A DNA stretch of 7,954 nt from CAJQQY01 sp964352225 (GCA_964352225.1 CAYGRM010000318.1:1-7954); one strand, 5' to 3'; shown: positions 1 to 5,584, counted from the first letter of the stretch. Made by a program: numbers and translations. Notes: generated by a model not told the origin, from the letters alone.

Positions 1-34
1 TTAAAATTAGTGATTTTAATATTAACTGCTGGAT

Positions 35-451
35 CTAATTTTGGGGGTAAGTATAATTCTTAGATTTTTCATGGAAAATAGTTTTTGAAAAAATGGCTGT
101 ATTCTTCAAATAGCTACTCAGTAAAGTATGCAAATCTCGCTCGTTATAAGACTTAACTTTTGGTTGTTCCTTTATCTCGATTCCTTCTTGGTTTATTGAA
201 TCAAAATCAATTGAATCCTCATCTTTGGTAAGGTAATAAAAGAATGTTCCACCTTCTCCTTTTATCCTTTTGACTCTTGCATCTCCTTTCCGTATAAAAT
301 CACCAAGTAGCGCTGAAACTGTGGAAGCAGGTGTTTTCGCTTCTTTGAAATTATAGTAGCCCTTCGCCACCAAATGATTATAGACTTCTAAATAATTGGT
401 AATCTGTTTTAGGTCTTCCAAACTTTTAAGAATTGCTTCCTTGATAGTCAT
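35..451 (-). CDS. HARE-HTH domain protein, shortened C-terminus (HrgA/COG2958-like)
   Basis: The first ~75 of 138 residues read as a HARE-HTH winged-helix domain (start MTIKEAILKSLEDL, core TPASTVSALLGDFIRKG at 40-56, then a wing with GGTFFYYL at 67-74). This fold is found in restriction-associated proteins and chromatin factors and is thought to bind DNA. A charged linker follows, then ERDLHTLLSSYL and TIFHEKS (104-130), which resemble the start of the C-terminal block in HrgA/COG2958-type proteins. In those, as I recall, the chain continues well past this point with a Trp/His-Pro-Asp motif. Here it stops 8 residues later at a TAG, beside a run of five G at 43-47. The -1 frame stays open from there to the window edge but gives no clear family motif. 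The protein is therefore probably truncated or frameshifted. The start ATG has an A/T-rich leader. The palindromic element at 534-600 lies upstream. Domain call fairly sure; function unknown. Confidence 0.7.
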   Translation of the reverse strand: MTIKEAILKSLEDLKQITNYLEVYNHLVAKGYYNFKEAKTPASTVSALLGDFIRKGDARVKRIKGEGGTFFYYLTKDEDSIDFDSINQEGIEIKEQPKVKSYNERDLHTLLSSYLKNTAIFSKTIFHEKSKNYTYPQN

Positions 452-533
452 ATTGGTTATTGGTTTTTTTATAAAGAAATAAGTTTTTTACTAGACAGAT
501 TTGGGATGAGCGTCGTATTTCTTCTTCCTGTTT

Positions 534-600
534 TGGTCGGACTGGAGTCCGCTACCTTTTAGCGTATAGCGACAACATGTCGCCACGAGCGATGCTGTTT
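534..600. repeat. GC-richer palindromic (REP-like) intergenic element
   Basis: This segment is clearly richer in GC than its surroundings and holds two perfect inverted repeats: GGACT-GG-AGTCC at 539-550 and GCGACA-ACA-TGTCGC at 569-583. Paired short palindromes of this kind are typical of REP/BIME-like dispersed elements. Read on the plus strand it also gives a short open stretch ending at a TAA at about 600-602. I have the impression of having seen closely similar sequence between genes in other Bacteroidota, but only a genome-wide search could confirm that. It occurs once in this window. It abuts the shortened 3' end of the DUF2779-family gene. No T-run follows either hairpin on either strand, so an ordinary intrinsic terminator is unlikely. 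Confidence 0.55.
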
Positions 601-1475
601 TAATTTTTAGCTTTCTTGTCGGTCACAGCGGGGTAAGTTAACCCTTTCAATACCGCTGCAATCTCCGCCTTTTTTATCAAGATCTGATTTTGCTGCGCTA
701 CCTCTACTTGCAGTCTCTGCTTATTAGACAACTTAAAATCCAAAGGCACCTCTTGAATATCTACCACGCCCATTTCCAATAAGGCATTTTGTTTTTCACC
801 TCGTAATCGGCTAATATCAAAGATCGTATAGTTTGGAAATGGCGGATGATAGTGTTTCAGATAAGTACAATTCAATTGATTGCCACAAGGATTGGTTAGC
901 GTAGTGAGCGAAGGAAGACTGTCTCGATGAATCCATTCCCATGCCTCTTTAGACTGCCTACGAGTATCATCCATAATGCCATCTACTTTTGCGGTGACAT
1001 CTTTTATTTGTAGCAATTCCTTAAGGTCTGGTGAGTGCTGAAAAGGATATTTACTATTCACATGAATCAAGAAAGTACGTCTGACTCGATACCCTTGCGA
1101 TTCAAATACCATTCGCTGAAAAGCAATATCCATCTTGTGTTCTAACTTCAATTTAGTCGATGCTTTGACTTCATAAATATCACATTCCTTTTCTCCGTAG
1201 AAAACGGTGATGTCTGCTTTTACGATAAACCTTTCCGACTTTACTTGATATTGAAATGCTATTTTATTGTGAGGAATAAATTCACTATTAATCACCCCTC
1301 CATTCTTGAATCGTTCTTTTGCCAATTGGTCAATAATCTTCCCTTGCTCTACTTTATGTTGAGCATCCAAGGAAAAAGGGGGCATCAGATCTGGTTGATG
1401 ATAGGACATCCAGAATTCTTCTGGACAGGCGAGATAGCTGAGGTAGTTGGTTTTAGAGAGCTTGGTTATGGACAT
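600..1475 (-). CDS. DUF2779-family protein, truncated: N-terminal PD-(D/E)XK (Cas4/RecB-like) part only
   Basis: The 291-residue product matches the N-terminal half of DUF2779 proteins: LSKTNYLSYLACPEEFW with C17, then a PD-(D/E)XK nuclease core with D88 (ADITVF), E102-V-K104 and Q120 (AFQRMVF). A Cas4-like cysteine region follows, with C197-x5-C203. The third expected Cys of the C-x5-C-x5-C pattern is Y209. The segment LLEMGVVDIQEVPLDFKL (232-249) and the helix before LTYP (279-282) are also family-typical. In full-length members (roughly 490 residues) the sequence continues after YP into the DUF2779 exonuclease-like domain with a D-x-E-T motif. Here it runs into AVTDKKAKN and a TAA, next to the palindromic element. 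The gene is thus a 3'-truncated remnant or a shortened variant. The nuclease residues survive, but the incomplete Fe-S ligand set makes activity doubtful. A weak promoter candidate lies at 1497-1528. Confidence 0.75.
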   Translation of the reverse strand: MSITKLSKTNYLSYLACPEEFWMSYHQPDLMPPFSLDAQHKVEQGKIIDQLAKERFKNGGVINSEFIPHNKIAFQYQVKSERFIVKADITVFYGEKECDIYEVKASTKLKLEHKMDIAFQRMVFESQGYRVRRTFLIHVNSKYPFQHSPDLKELLQIKDVTAKVDGIMDDTRRQSKEAWEWIHRDSLPSLTTLTNPCGNQLNCTYLKHYHPPFPNYTIFDISRLRGEKQNALLEMGVVDIQEVPLDFKLSNKQRLQVEVAQQNQILIKKAEIAAVLKGLTYPAVTDKKAKN

Positions 1476-1496
1476 TGTGTTTAAAGTCTGTTTCTG

Positions 1497-1528
1497 TAAA
1501 TGTAATTAATAAACAATGCATTAAGCAA
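1497..1528 (-). promoter_or_regulatory. Candidate Bacteroidota-type promoter for the DUF2779-family gene
   Basis: On the minus strand TTG (1526-1528) is followed after 21 bases by TACATTTA (1497-1504). This fits the TTG/TAnnTTTG pattern with one mismatch in the -7 box. It sits about 20 bases before the ATG at 1473-1475. The surrounding sequence is very A/T-rich, so a chance match is possible. Confidence 0.3.
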
Positions 1529-1638
1529 AATTCTTATGCTTTTAAGAACAATATGTCTTAATACAATTTCCCTCATCGACATCCAAACTTGATACTTAAC
1601 ACATTCCACTTTTTTTATTGGGGGAAGTAATTATACCA

Positions 1639-2202
1639 TCAAGCGCGAACCTGTTTTTGCAATAGATTCTTTTTCACCCAGCCAACTTTATTATTATAAA
1701 TCACTTTCCACCAATAACCTTGTGGAGATTCTAAAACTATAACTTCTTGGTTGACTTCAAGTCTCTTTAATACCTTTGATTTTGAATTTGCAAACTCTCT
1801 TAAACTTGTTTTTGCAGTTACCGTGTATGTATTGTTATAATAACTAGGGACAATTTTATTTTTATCTTCTTTTGGAAGATCCGCTCGATTCAAATTTGGT
1901 TTCTTTTTTCTGGAAGGAGAATATTTTTTCTCTTCTTTGGGTTTAGGTTTATAGTATAATTTAGTCCTGTCTACACACACTCCACAACTTCCTCCATTGT
2001 TGCAATACTTACAATATTTACAATTTTTACAGGCGGTACAACTGGCAAGCCCTCTGCAAGTTCCATTTTCATTACCATAACTACTACAAAGAATTCTTTC
2101 TATTTGTATCGGCTCATATGTTTTTTTTGAAACACCTGGAAAAGAAAAAATAGAAGTGAAGAAAACAAGTCCTAATACAGAAAAAAGAAAAGTTAGTTTC
2201 AT
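1639..2202 (-). CDS. Secreted Cys-ladder protein with C-terminal bacterial SH3 domain
   Basis: The 187-residue product begins with a signal peptide (hydrophobic 3-20). A cysteine-rich segment follows with nine Cys at 39, 49, 55, 58, 61, 64, 67, 73 and 76. From 55 to 67 they are spaced exactly CxxCxxCxxCxxC and then continue as x5-C-x2-C. Next is a Lys/Pro-rich linker (about 83-117) and a bacterial SH3 (SH3b) domain at about 126-183, recognised by TVTAKTSLREFANSKSKVLK, the WWKVIY strand and VGWVKKNLL. SH3b domains commonly bind cell-wall or envelope ligands. The Cys ladder could bind metal or form disulfides; in an exported protein disulfides or metal binding by a rubredoxin-like ribbon are both possible. 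The gene ends with a TGA and lies 46 bases after the next upstream gene, so co-transcription with it is plausible. Confidence 0.75.
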   Translation of the reverse strand: MKLTFLFSVLGLVFFTSIFSFPGVSKKTYEPIQIERILCSSYGNENGTCRGLASCTACKNCKYCKYCNNGGSCGVCVDRTKLYYKPKPKEEKKYSPSRKKKPNLNRADLPKEDKNKIVPSYYNNTYTVTAKTSLREFANSKSKVLKRLEVNQEVIVLESPQGYWWKVIYNNKVGWVKKNLLQKQVRA

Positions 2203-2248
2203 GGTTTTTATTTTAAATGGCGCAAAATATTTTTCTCAAAAACATGCC

Positions 2249-2683
2249 CTACTCTACTTTTGTTATCTCAAATATAAATTTCCACTTTGCGATATTCCCT
2301 GCATTTTGTCCCCCATTTTCCATCACGATTACATTCATTTCAAACCTACTACTTTCTTGAATAGAAATTAAATCTGAATAGGTAAAGTCCATATGGTTAT
2401 CTCCTGCGTCTGAATAATTTTTATCTTCTTCTATCGAGTGTGCTTCAATGCGTAAAGGGGCTCGTTTCTTTAATTCGACCACCAATTCTTCCTCCTTTTT
2501 GATTACATTTTTATTGATGGAGAGAAAGTGATTCCATTCTTGTCCAACGCCATTATTTGATAACTGTAGGACGTGTTCTAGTTTGATGGAGATTTTTCTT
2601 TTGGCTAGATCTGATTTACTATGTCCCATAGATTGGAAACTAAATAAGAGAAAGAATATTAGGTATGTGTAGTTTTTTTTCAT
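2249..2683 (-). CDS. Secreted beta-rich protein of unknown function
   Basis: I chose the ATG at 2681-2683 because it gives a clean signal peptide (MKKNYTYLIFFLLFSFQSMG). The longer reading from 2707 puts eight extra polar residues in front and overlaps the upstream gene. The 144-residue product has alternating hydrophobic strands suggesting a beta-sandwich. It carries conspicuous motifs: VGQEW at 46-50, EEDKNYSDAGD at 85-95, and ENGGQNAGN at 122-130 followed by the strand AKWKFIFEI. The acidic/Asn loops could bind calcium in a C2-like way, but this is inference. I have the impression of similar secreted proteins in Bacteroidota but cannot name a family. The start lies 10 bases after the end of the DUF6804-like gene, so the two are probably co-transcribed. 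Confidence 0.7.
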   Translation of the reverse strand: MKKNYTYLIFFLLFSFQSMGHSKSDLAKRKISIKLEHVLQLSNNGVGQEWNHFLSINKNVIKKEEELVVELKKRAPLRIEAHSIEEDKNYSDAGDNHMDFTYSDLISIQESSRFEMNVIVMENGGQNAGNIAKWKFIFEITKVE

Positions 2684-2693
2684 TTTAGCCAAA

Positions 2694-2993
2694 TTAGTTA
2701 GGCGCATTTTTATTATTTTGGAATGCTGAAATTATTAGCCAAATCCCCACAACTACATCTACTAAATTCCATAATTCTCTACCAAGTGCAATTTTCAGAA
2801 ATGGCTGAAATAAAATGGCTAAACCAAAATAAAGATAGGCAATATTCTGATTTTCTCTTTCAATCTCCTTGAATCCCAAAAAAATAAATACCAGCATGGA
2901 GACCAATCTAACCAATTGATAATAGCCGTATGGCATATCAATTAGGCAAACAAATAACATTATCGAGAGAATGATTTTTATTGTTTTTTCCAT
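2694..2993 (-). CDS. Small DUF6804-like integral membrane protein
   Basis: The 99-residue product is almost entirely hydrophobic, with four predicted membrane segments at about 5-20, 27-42, 50-68 and 75-92. The pattern P-YGYYQLVR (21-29), a central LAILFQPFLKIALGRELWNLVDVVVG, and a short polar tail resemble the DUF6804 family of small membrane proteins common in Bacteroidota. Function is unknown. The next gene starts about 10 bases after its stop, suggesting a two-gene unit that may extend into the Cys-ladder/SH3 gene. Its leader holds the direct repeat at 2999-3039. The family assignment is from memory of the pattern; the membrane nature is clear from the sequence. Confidence 0.7.
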   Translation of the reverse strand: MEKTIKIILSIMLFVCLIDMPYGYYQLVRLVSMLVFIFLGFKEIERENQNIAYLYFGLAILFQPFLKIALGRELWNLVDVVVGIWLIISAFQNNKNAPN

Positions 2994-2998
2994 TTCAT

Positions 2999-3039
2999 TA
3001 GAATTTCGGCTCCTTCATTTTATTACTGATAGAATTTCG
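2999..3039. repeat. 10-bp direct repeat in the leader of the DUF6804-like gene
   Basis: TAGAATTTCG occurs at 2999-3008 and again at 3030-3039, 31 bases apart. That is about three helical turns, so both copies face the same side of the DNA. They lie just upstream of the ATG at 2991-2993 and could be a binding site. In A/T-rich DNA a chance repeat is possible. Confidence 0.4.
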
Positions 3040-3115
3040 CAATGCTTACTTACCCATCGAATGAGATGTAAAAGTAGTATTTCATTGTTATCATTTCATT
3101 TTCTTTCCTTGTCAT

Positions 3116-3733
3116 TTACACATTGTGATTATCCCAATTATTTTGTGCTAAATTCCAAAGAAATAGACCAATTGGAAAAAATATTAATCCCAGAATAGGG
3201 TTACCAATATCACTTGTAAATCCAAAAATCAAATTTCCACATCCACTCATTGTCAAGATTGCACCTAATGCCATTATTAATGCGTTACCAAGTTGAAAAC
3301 CTGTTTCTCTAACAACGCCGACTATAAGATTAGAAAATTCATTAAAAGCCATTTTTGCAAAATTTTCTGCTTGTTCTCTTGCATTCTTTGACCATTTATT
3401 TAAATCTTCATCTTCATATCTTCTATACGATCTTTCTTCCTTAAATTCTTCTGAATTTGATTTTTGCTGACTATTGGTTCGTTCTGAATAATCAGATTTC
3501 TGCTCAGACTTTTTACTAAAATAGAACTTATATTCCCCATTGTACCTTAACCGAGCTTCATCATCATATAAAATCAAATATGCTTCATTTATTTCAATGA
3601 ACTTTTCGTGAGCATCAGGACTTTTATTCTTATCTGGGTGAAATTCCAATGCAAGTTTTCGATATGCTTTTTTAATCGTTTGCTTATCTGCACTCGAATT
3701 TAGACCAAGAGTTTCATAATGATTTGGAATCAT
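3116..3733 (-). CDS. Membrane-anchored DnaJ (J-domain) protein
   Basis: Residues 5-65 form a J-domain: HYETLGLNSSADKQTIKKAY, the catalytic HPD at 32-34, KFIEINEAYLIL (45-56) and the closing RLRYN. J-domains recruit Hsp70 (DnaK) and stimulate its ATPase. There is no Gly/Phe region, zinc-finger or client-binding domain of full DnaJ. Instead a Ser/Glu/Lys-rich linker (70-115) leads to an amphipathic stretch NKWSKNAREQAENFAKMAF (112-130) and two predicted membrane helices at about 148-170 and 177-197. The protein is therefore probably a type III J-protein anchored in the inner membrane with the J-domain in the cytoplasm. Its ATG overlaps the stop of the preceding small membrane protein gene (TAATG at 3731-3735), indicating translational coupling. 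The partner Hsp70 is not in the window. Confidence 0.9.
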   Translation of the reverse strand: MIPNHYETLGLNSSADKQTIKKAYRKLALEFHPDKNKSPDAHEKFIEINEAYLILYDDEARLRYNGEYKFYFSKKSEQKSDYSERTNSQQKSNSEEFKEERSYRRYEDEDLNKWSKNAREQAENFAKMAFNEFSNLIVGVVRETGFQLGNALIMALGAILTMSGCGNLIFGFTSDIGNPILGLIFFPIGLFLWNLAQNNWDNHNV

Positions 3734-3939
3734 TAATCTTTATTTAAAGTGATGTCTTTTGAATCATTATTTTCTTCATCTTCATCCTTTTTCCCAAAAA
3801 GACTTCTATAGATTATTGGAATTAACAATACTCCAATCCACATTACAGCCCCGCCACCGCTTTCTTTAACTACAGTCAATCCAACTAAAATTACGAAACA
3901 AACAATGATGAATGTGATAATTTTCCCTGCTTTACCCAT
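3733..3939 (-). CDS. Tiny two-helix membrane protein coupled to the DnaJ gene
   Basis: The 68-residue product has two predicted membrane helices (about 6-24 and 30-46) joined by ESGGGA, giving a helical hairpin. A strongly acidic tail follows (KKDEDEENNDSKD, about 50-62) that should face the cytoplasm. No family is recognised. Its TAA shares one base with the ATG of the DnaJ-domain gene, so ribosomes finishing here can start there. This suggests the two are made in a fixed ratio and may act together at the membrane. The coding status is supported by that coupling and by the sensible membrane topology, not by recognised homology. Confidence 0.7.
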   Translation of the reverse strand: MGKAGKIITFIIVCFVILVGLTVVKESGGGAVMWIGVLLIPIIYRSLFGKKDEDEENNDSKDITLNKD

Positions 3940-4003
3940 TTTGAATTTTTTTTTGGTTTTGTCTACTCTATTCGGTTTTCGACTTCCCCGATGATTCCTT
4001 CTT

Positions 4004-4023
4004 ACTATCTAATGACCGATAGT
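4004..4023. repeat. Inverted repeat between the KTSC-like and small membrane protein genes
   Basis: ACTATC (4004-4009) and GATAGT (4018-4023) can pair around an 8-base loop. The element lies about 40 bases past the stop of the KTSC-like gene and 65 bases before the start of the next gene. No T-run follows on the minus strand, so it is either a weak RNA hairpin or an operator-like site. It marks a probable transcription boundary. Confidence 0.35.
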
Positions 4024-4064
4024 GGCAAATAGTAAAAAAACTAAAATCCAAGTATATTCCTTAA

Positions 4065-4427
4065 CTAATCAAAATCTGGCGCACATCCCAAATTTGAATT
4101 ATACGGTTCTATATATTTCCAAAAAGCCTTACCTGCACTACTCGAATAATTCATTGAATAATTTGATTTAGTGCTTGAACTAACTTGATAGATATATTCA
4201 TTGCAACCATATGAGTTCTTCTGTTTGAAACATACTATCGCAAAATAATAGCTACTATAATCAATTGTCACATCATAGAATGTTACTTTGGAAATGGCAT
4301 CACTATTATAGCTGGAATATGTTGTTCCGTAGTTTGATTTGACGCTTGCCATTACTTCTGCACAGGATTGTGCATTTAAATTAGAAAATCCAAAAATTAG
4401 AATTAGGGAAAATAAGATGTTTTTCAT
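4065..4427 (-). CDS. Secreted KTSC-like domain protein
   Basis: I chose the ATG at 4425-4427, which gives a signal peptide ending NLNAQ (cleavage near residue 20) and sits behind a CAA-repeat leader. A longer reading from 4490 adds 21 polar residues and overlaps the upstream gene. Of 120 residues, about 42-107 resemble the KTSC domain: SDAISKVTFYD, the strand YYFAIVCFK, the Y-x-Y core NEYIYQV, and SSAGKAFWKYIEP at the end. KTSC proteins are usually short cytoplasmic proteins of unclear role, sometimes linked to lysyl-tRNA synthetase fusions. This one is exported and has four Cys (22, 66, 75, 115) that could form two disulfides. I recall similar secreted proteins in Flavobacteriia. The DUF4468-like gene lies 56 bases upstream in the same direction. 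Confidence 0.7.
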   Translation of the reverse strand: MKNILFSLILIFGFSNLNAQSCAEVMASVKSNYGTTYSSYNSDAISKVTFYDVTIDYSSYYFAIVCFKQKNSYGCNEYIYQVSSSTKSNYSMNYSSSAGKAFWKYIEPYNSNLGCAPDFD

Positions 4428-4483
4428 ATTGTTGTTGTTTTGTTTATGTCTAAACTTATACAAAATCTCAATTAGTATTTTTT

Positions 4484-4990
4484 TCACCACTCATCATTTT
4501 GATTGAGATAATTTTCTAAAGATTGCGTCAGTTCACTCCATTCCTTCCTTGCCCTTTCTATTCCTTTTTGTGTTTCTAAGGCTCTATAGGTTGCATTATA
4601 ATATGTCTCCCCCATTCCACTTGTTGCCTTATACAAAGGATTGTTAACTTTCACTCTAATCTTACCCTCCTTCATTTCTATATCTACTGTTTGCTTTACA
4701 CTATATGTGTAGACTCCTTCTGAGTAGGTGAAGACATATTTCCCCATTATTTTTCCTGCTTCCTTATCTTGAAATTCAATTACCGATTCTGCTGAATTAA
4801 ATGTTTCCACAAACCAACCATTAGCTTTAATATAAATTTGGTCTTTAGCTTTGCCAGAAACCTCTATAACCTTTTCAAAAGTTCTCATTTCGGGTGCTGC
4901 TTTTGCTCCCATCATCGTTGCACATCCGTTCAAAGTAAATCCTGCTAAAATTATACTGGTTAAAAAAGTGATTAGCTTTACCATTTTCAT
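4484..4990 (-). CDS. DUF4468-like lipoprotein
   Basis: The 168-residue product starts with a lipoprotein signal peptide: hydrophobic 5-18, lipobox LNGC with the lipidated C23. The mature part carries a DUF4468-type domain (about 36-125): EKVIEVSGKAKDQIYIKANG, WFVETFNSAESVIEFQDKEA, GKIMGKYVF, then strands including YTYSVKQTVDIEMKEGKIRV. Proteins with this domain are widespread secreted proteins in Bacteroidota and their biochemical role is unknown. Residues after C23 (ATMMGAK) lack the Lys/Asp/Glu surface-export signal, so the protein is predicted to face the periplasm. The C-terminal 40 residues form a likely helix. An internal ATG at codon 3 is an equally possible start. It ends with TGA, which shows this genome uses TGA as a normal stop. 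Confidence 0.8.
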   Translation of the reverse strand: MKMVKLITFLTSIILAGFTLNGCATMMGAKAAPEMRTFEKVIEVSGKAKDQIYIKANGWFVETFNSAESVIEFQDKEAGKIMGKYVFTYSEGVYTYSVKQTVDIEMKEGKIRVKVNNPLYKATSGMGETYYNATYRALETQKGIERARKEWSELTQSLENYLNQNDEW

Positions 4991-5104
4991 TCTATTTTTA
5001 TACGTTTTAAATTAATAGGTCGAATACTTTTATTATGCTGCTTAACGGCAATGTGTATTAAGGTTTTTGATAGATGAAAATCCGCCCATTACTAGGAAGT
5101 AATA

Positions 5105-5155
5105 CTCTGAGGCACTTCAAGAGTTTGTGCTTTTATTTTTCACTCTTCTTCAGAG
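5105..5155. repeat. Imperfect long hairpin between the two lipoprotein genes
   Basis: CTCTGAGG (5105-5112) pairs with CTTCAGAG (5148-5155) including one G-T pair. AAGAGT (5119-5124) then pairs with ACTCTT (5142-5147), leaving a 6-base bulge on one side and a 17-base T-rich loop. That makes 14 base pairs in the 198-base gap between the surface lipoprotein gene and the DUF4468-like gene. No T-run follows the stem, so it is not a standard terminator. It could be a processed leader structure, an attenuator or a remnant of a small repeat element. Confidence 0.45.
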
Positions 5156-5164
5156 CTAGCTTAG

Positions 5165-5179
5165 ATGAGAATGACTCAT
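5165..5179. repeat. Small inverted repeat after the surface lipoprotein gene
   Basis: ATGAG (5165-5169) and CTCAT (5175-5179) pair around a 5-base loop, 10 bases past the stop of the lipoprotein gene. It could help end or stabilise the transcript, but it lacks a following T-run on the minus strand and is short enough to arise by chance. Confidence 0.25.
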
Positions 5180-5188
5180 ATTTATTTG

Positions 5189-5584
5189 TTATTGCTTTGA
5201 AAAATTGTAAGAACATGAGTTATTTGAAAAATTTAATGTTCCACTTAAATTAGTACCGTTCAGACTAAATGAACCATCTACTGTTCCAGTTTGCCCAGTA
5301 ACGTTTTGACTAGGGATACTTATTGATGAACAGTTAGATGACAAATCACCATTAAAAGTGATTGCAGTTCCACTTATTGATATTACAACTTTACCATCTG
5401 TTACTGAGGGACTTATCACCATTGTCAAATTGTTATTTACCCCTGGACAGGATTCTATCCCTACATAAGTTCCAGTAGCATCGGTTAAACATTCATCATC
5501 TTTCTTACATGAAGATGAAAAGATGATTATAATTCCTAAGATAATTGCAAATGTAAACTTGAGAGCTATTTTTGTGAATTTCAT
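5189..5584 (-). CDS. Predicted surface-exposed lipoprotein, beta-rich
   Basis: The 131-residue product has a lipoprotein signal peptide (hydrophobic 8-22, lipobox SSSC with lipidated C26). Directly after the Cys comes KKDDE. This matches the lipoprotein export signal described in Capnocytophaga, where Lys followed by acidic residues near the lipidated Cys sends the protein across the outer membrane. The mature part is rich in Ser, Thr, Asn and Gly with alternating strands (LTMVISPS, GKVVISISGTAITFNGDL, GTVDGSFSLNGTNLSGTLNF), which suggests a small beta-barrel or sandwich. Further Cys at 32, 46, 84 and 123 could pair. It resembles the many small Bacteroidota surface lipoproteins of unknown ligand; no family is recognised. 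A -7 promoter box lies about 100 bases upstream. Confidence 0.75.
   Translation of the reverse strand: MKFTKIALKFTFAIILGIIIIFSSSCKKDDECLTDATGTYVGIESCPGVNNNLTMVISPSVTDGKVVISISGTAITFNGDLSSNCSSISIPSQNVTGQTGTVDGSFSLNGTNLSGTLNFSNNSCSYNFSKQ

Noticed and set aside
35..1475. Active restriction or defence system made of the HARE-HTH and DUF2779-family genes
   Set aside because: Both proteins are shorter than their families and separated by a repeat; no methyltransferase, helicase or other partner is present in the window.
1245..1484. Plus-strand open frame of 79 codons opposite the DUF2779-family gene
   Set aside because: It lies opposite recognisable coding sequence with conserved nuclease motifs and has no protein-like pattern.
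1520..1562. Nested AT-rich inverted repeats upstream of the DUF2779-family gene
   Set aside because: The stems are only 5-6 A/T-rich pairs and are expected by chance in this composition.
2269..2276. Perfect TATATTTG -7 box on the minus strand ahead of the Cys-ladder/SH3 gene
   Set aside because: It lies inside the 3' end of the upstream gene and no TTG occurs at the required distance, so a promoter call is not supported.
2156..2371. Plus-strand open frame of 71 codons across the SH3 and beta-protein genes
   Set aside because: It spans the junction of two well-supported minus-strand genes and has no recognisable features.
2971..3198. Plus-strand open frame of 75 codons
   Set aside because: It overlaps the ends of two minus-strand genes and the gap between them, with composition typical of antisense shadow.
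1639..5584. Integron cassette array, suggested by many small co-directional orphan genes
   Set aside because: No paired attC-like core sites or large attC palindromes are seen in the gaps. The single GTTAGGC at 2697-2703 lies inside the 3' end of a gene and has no partner.
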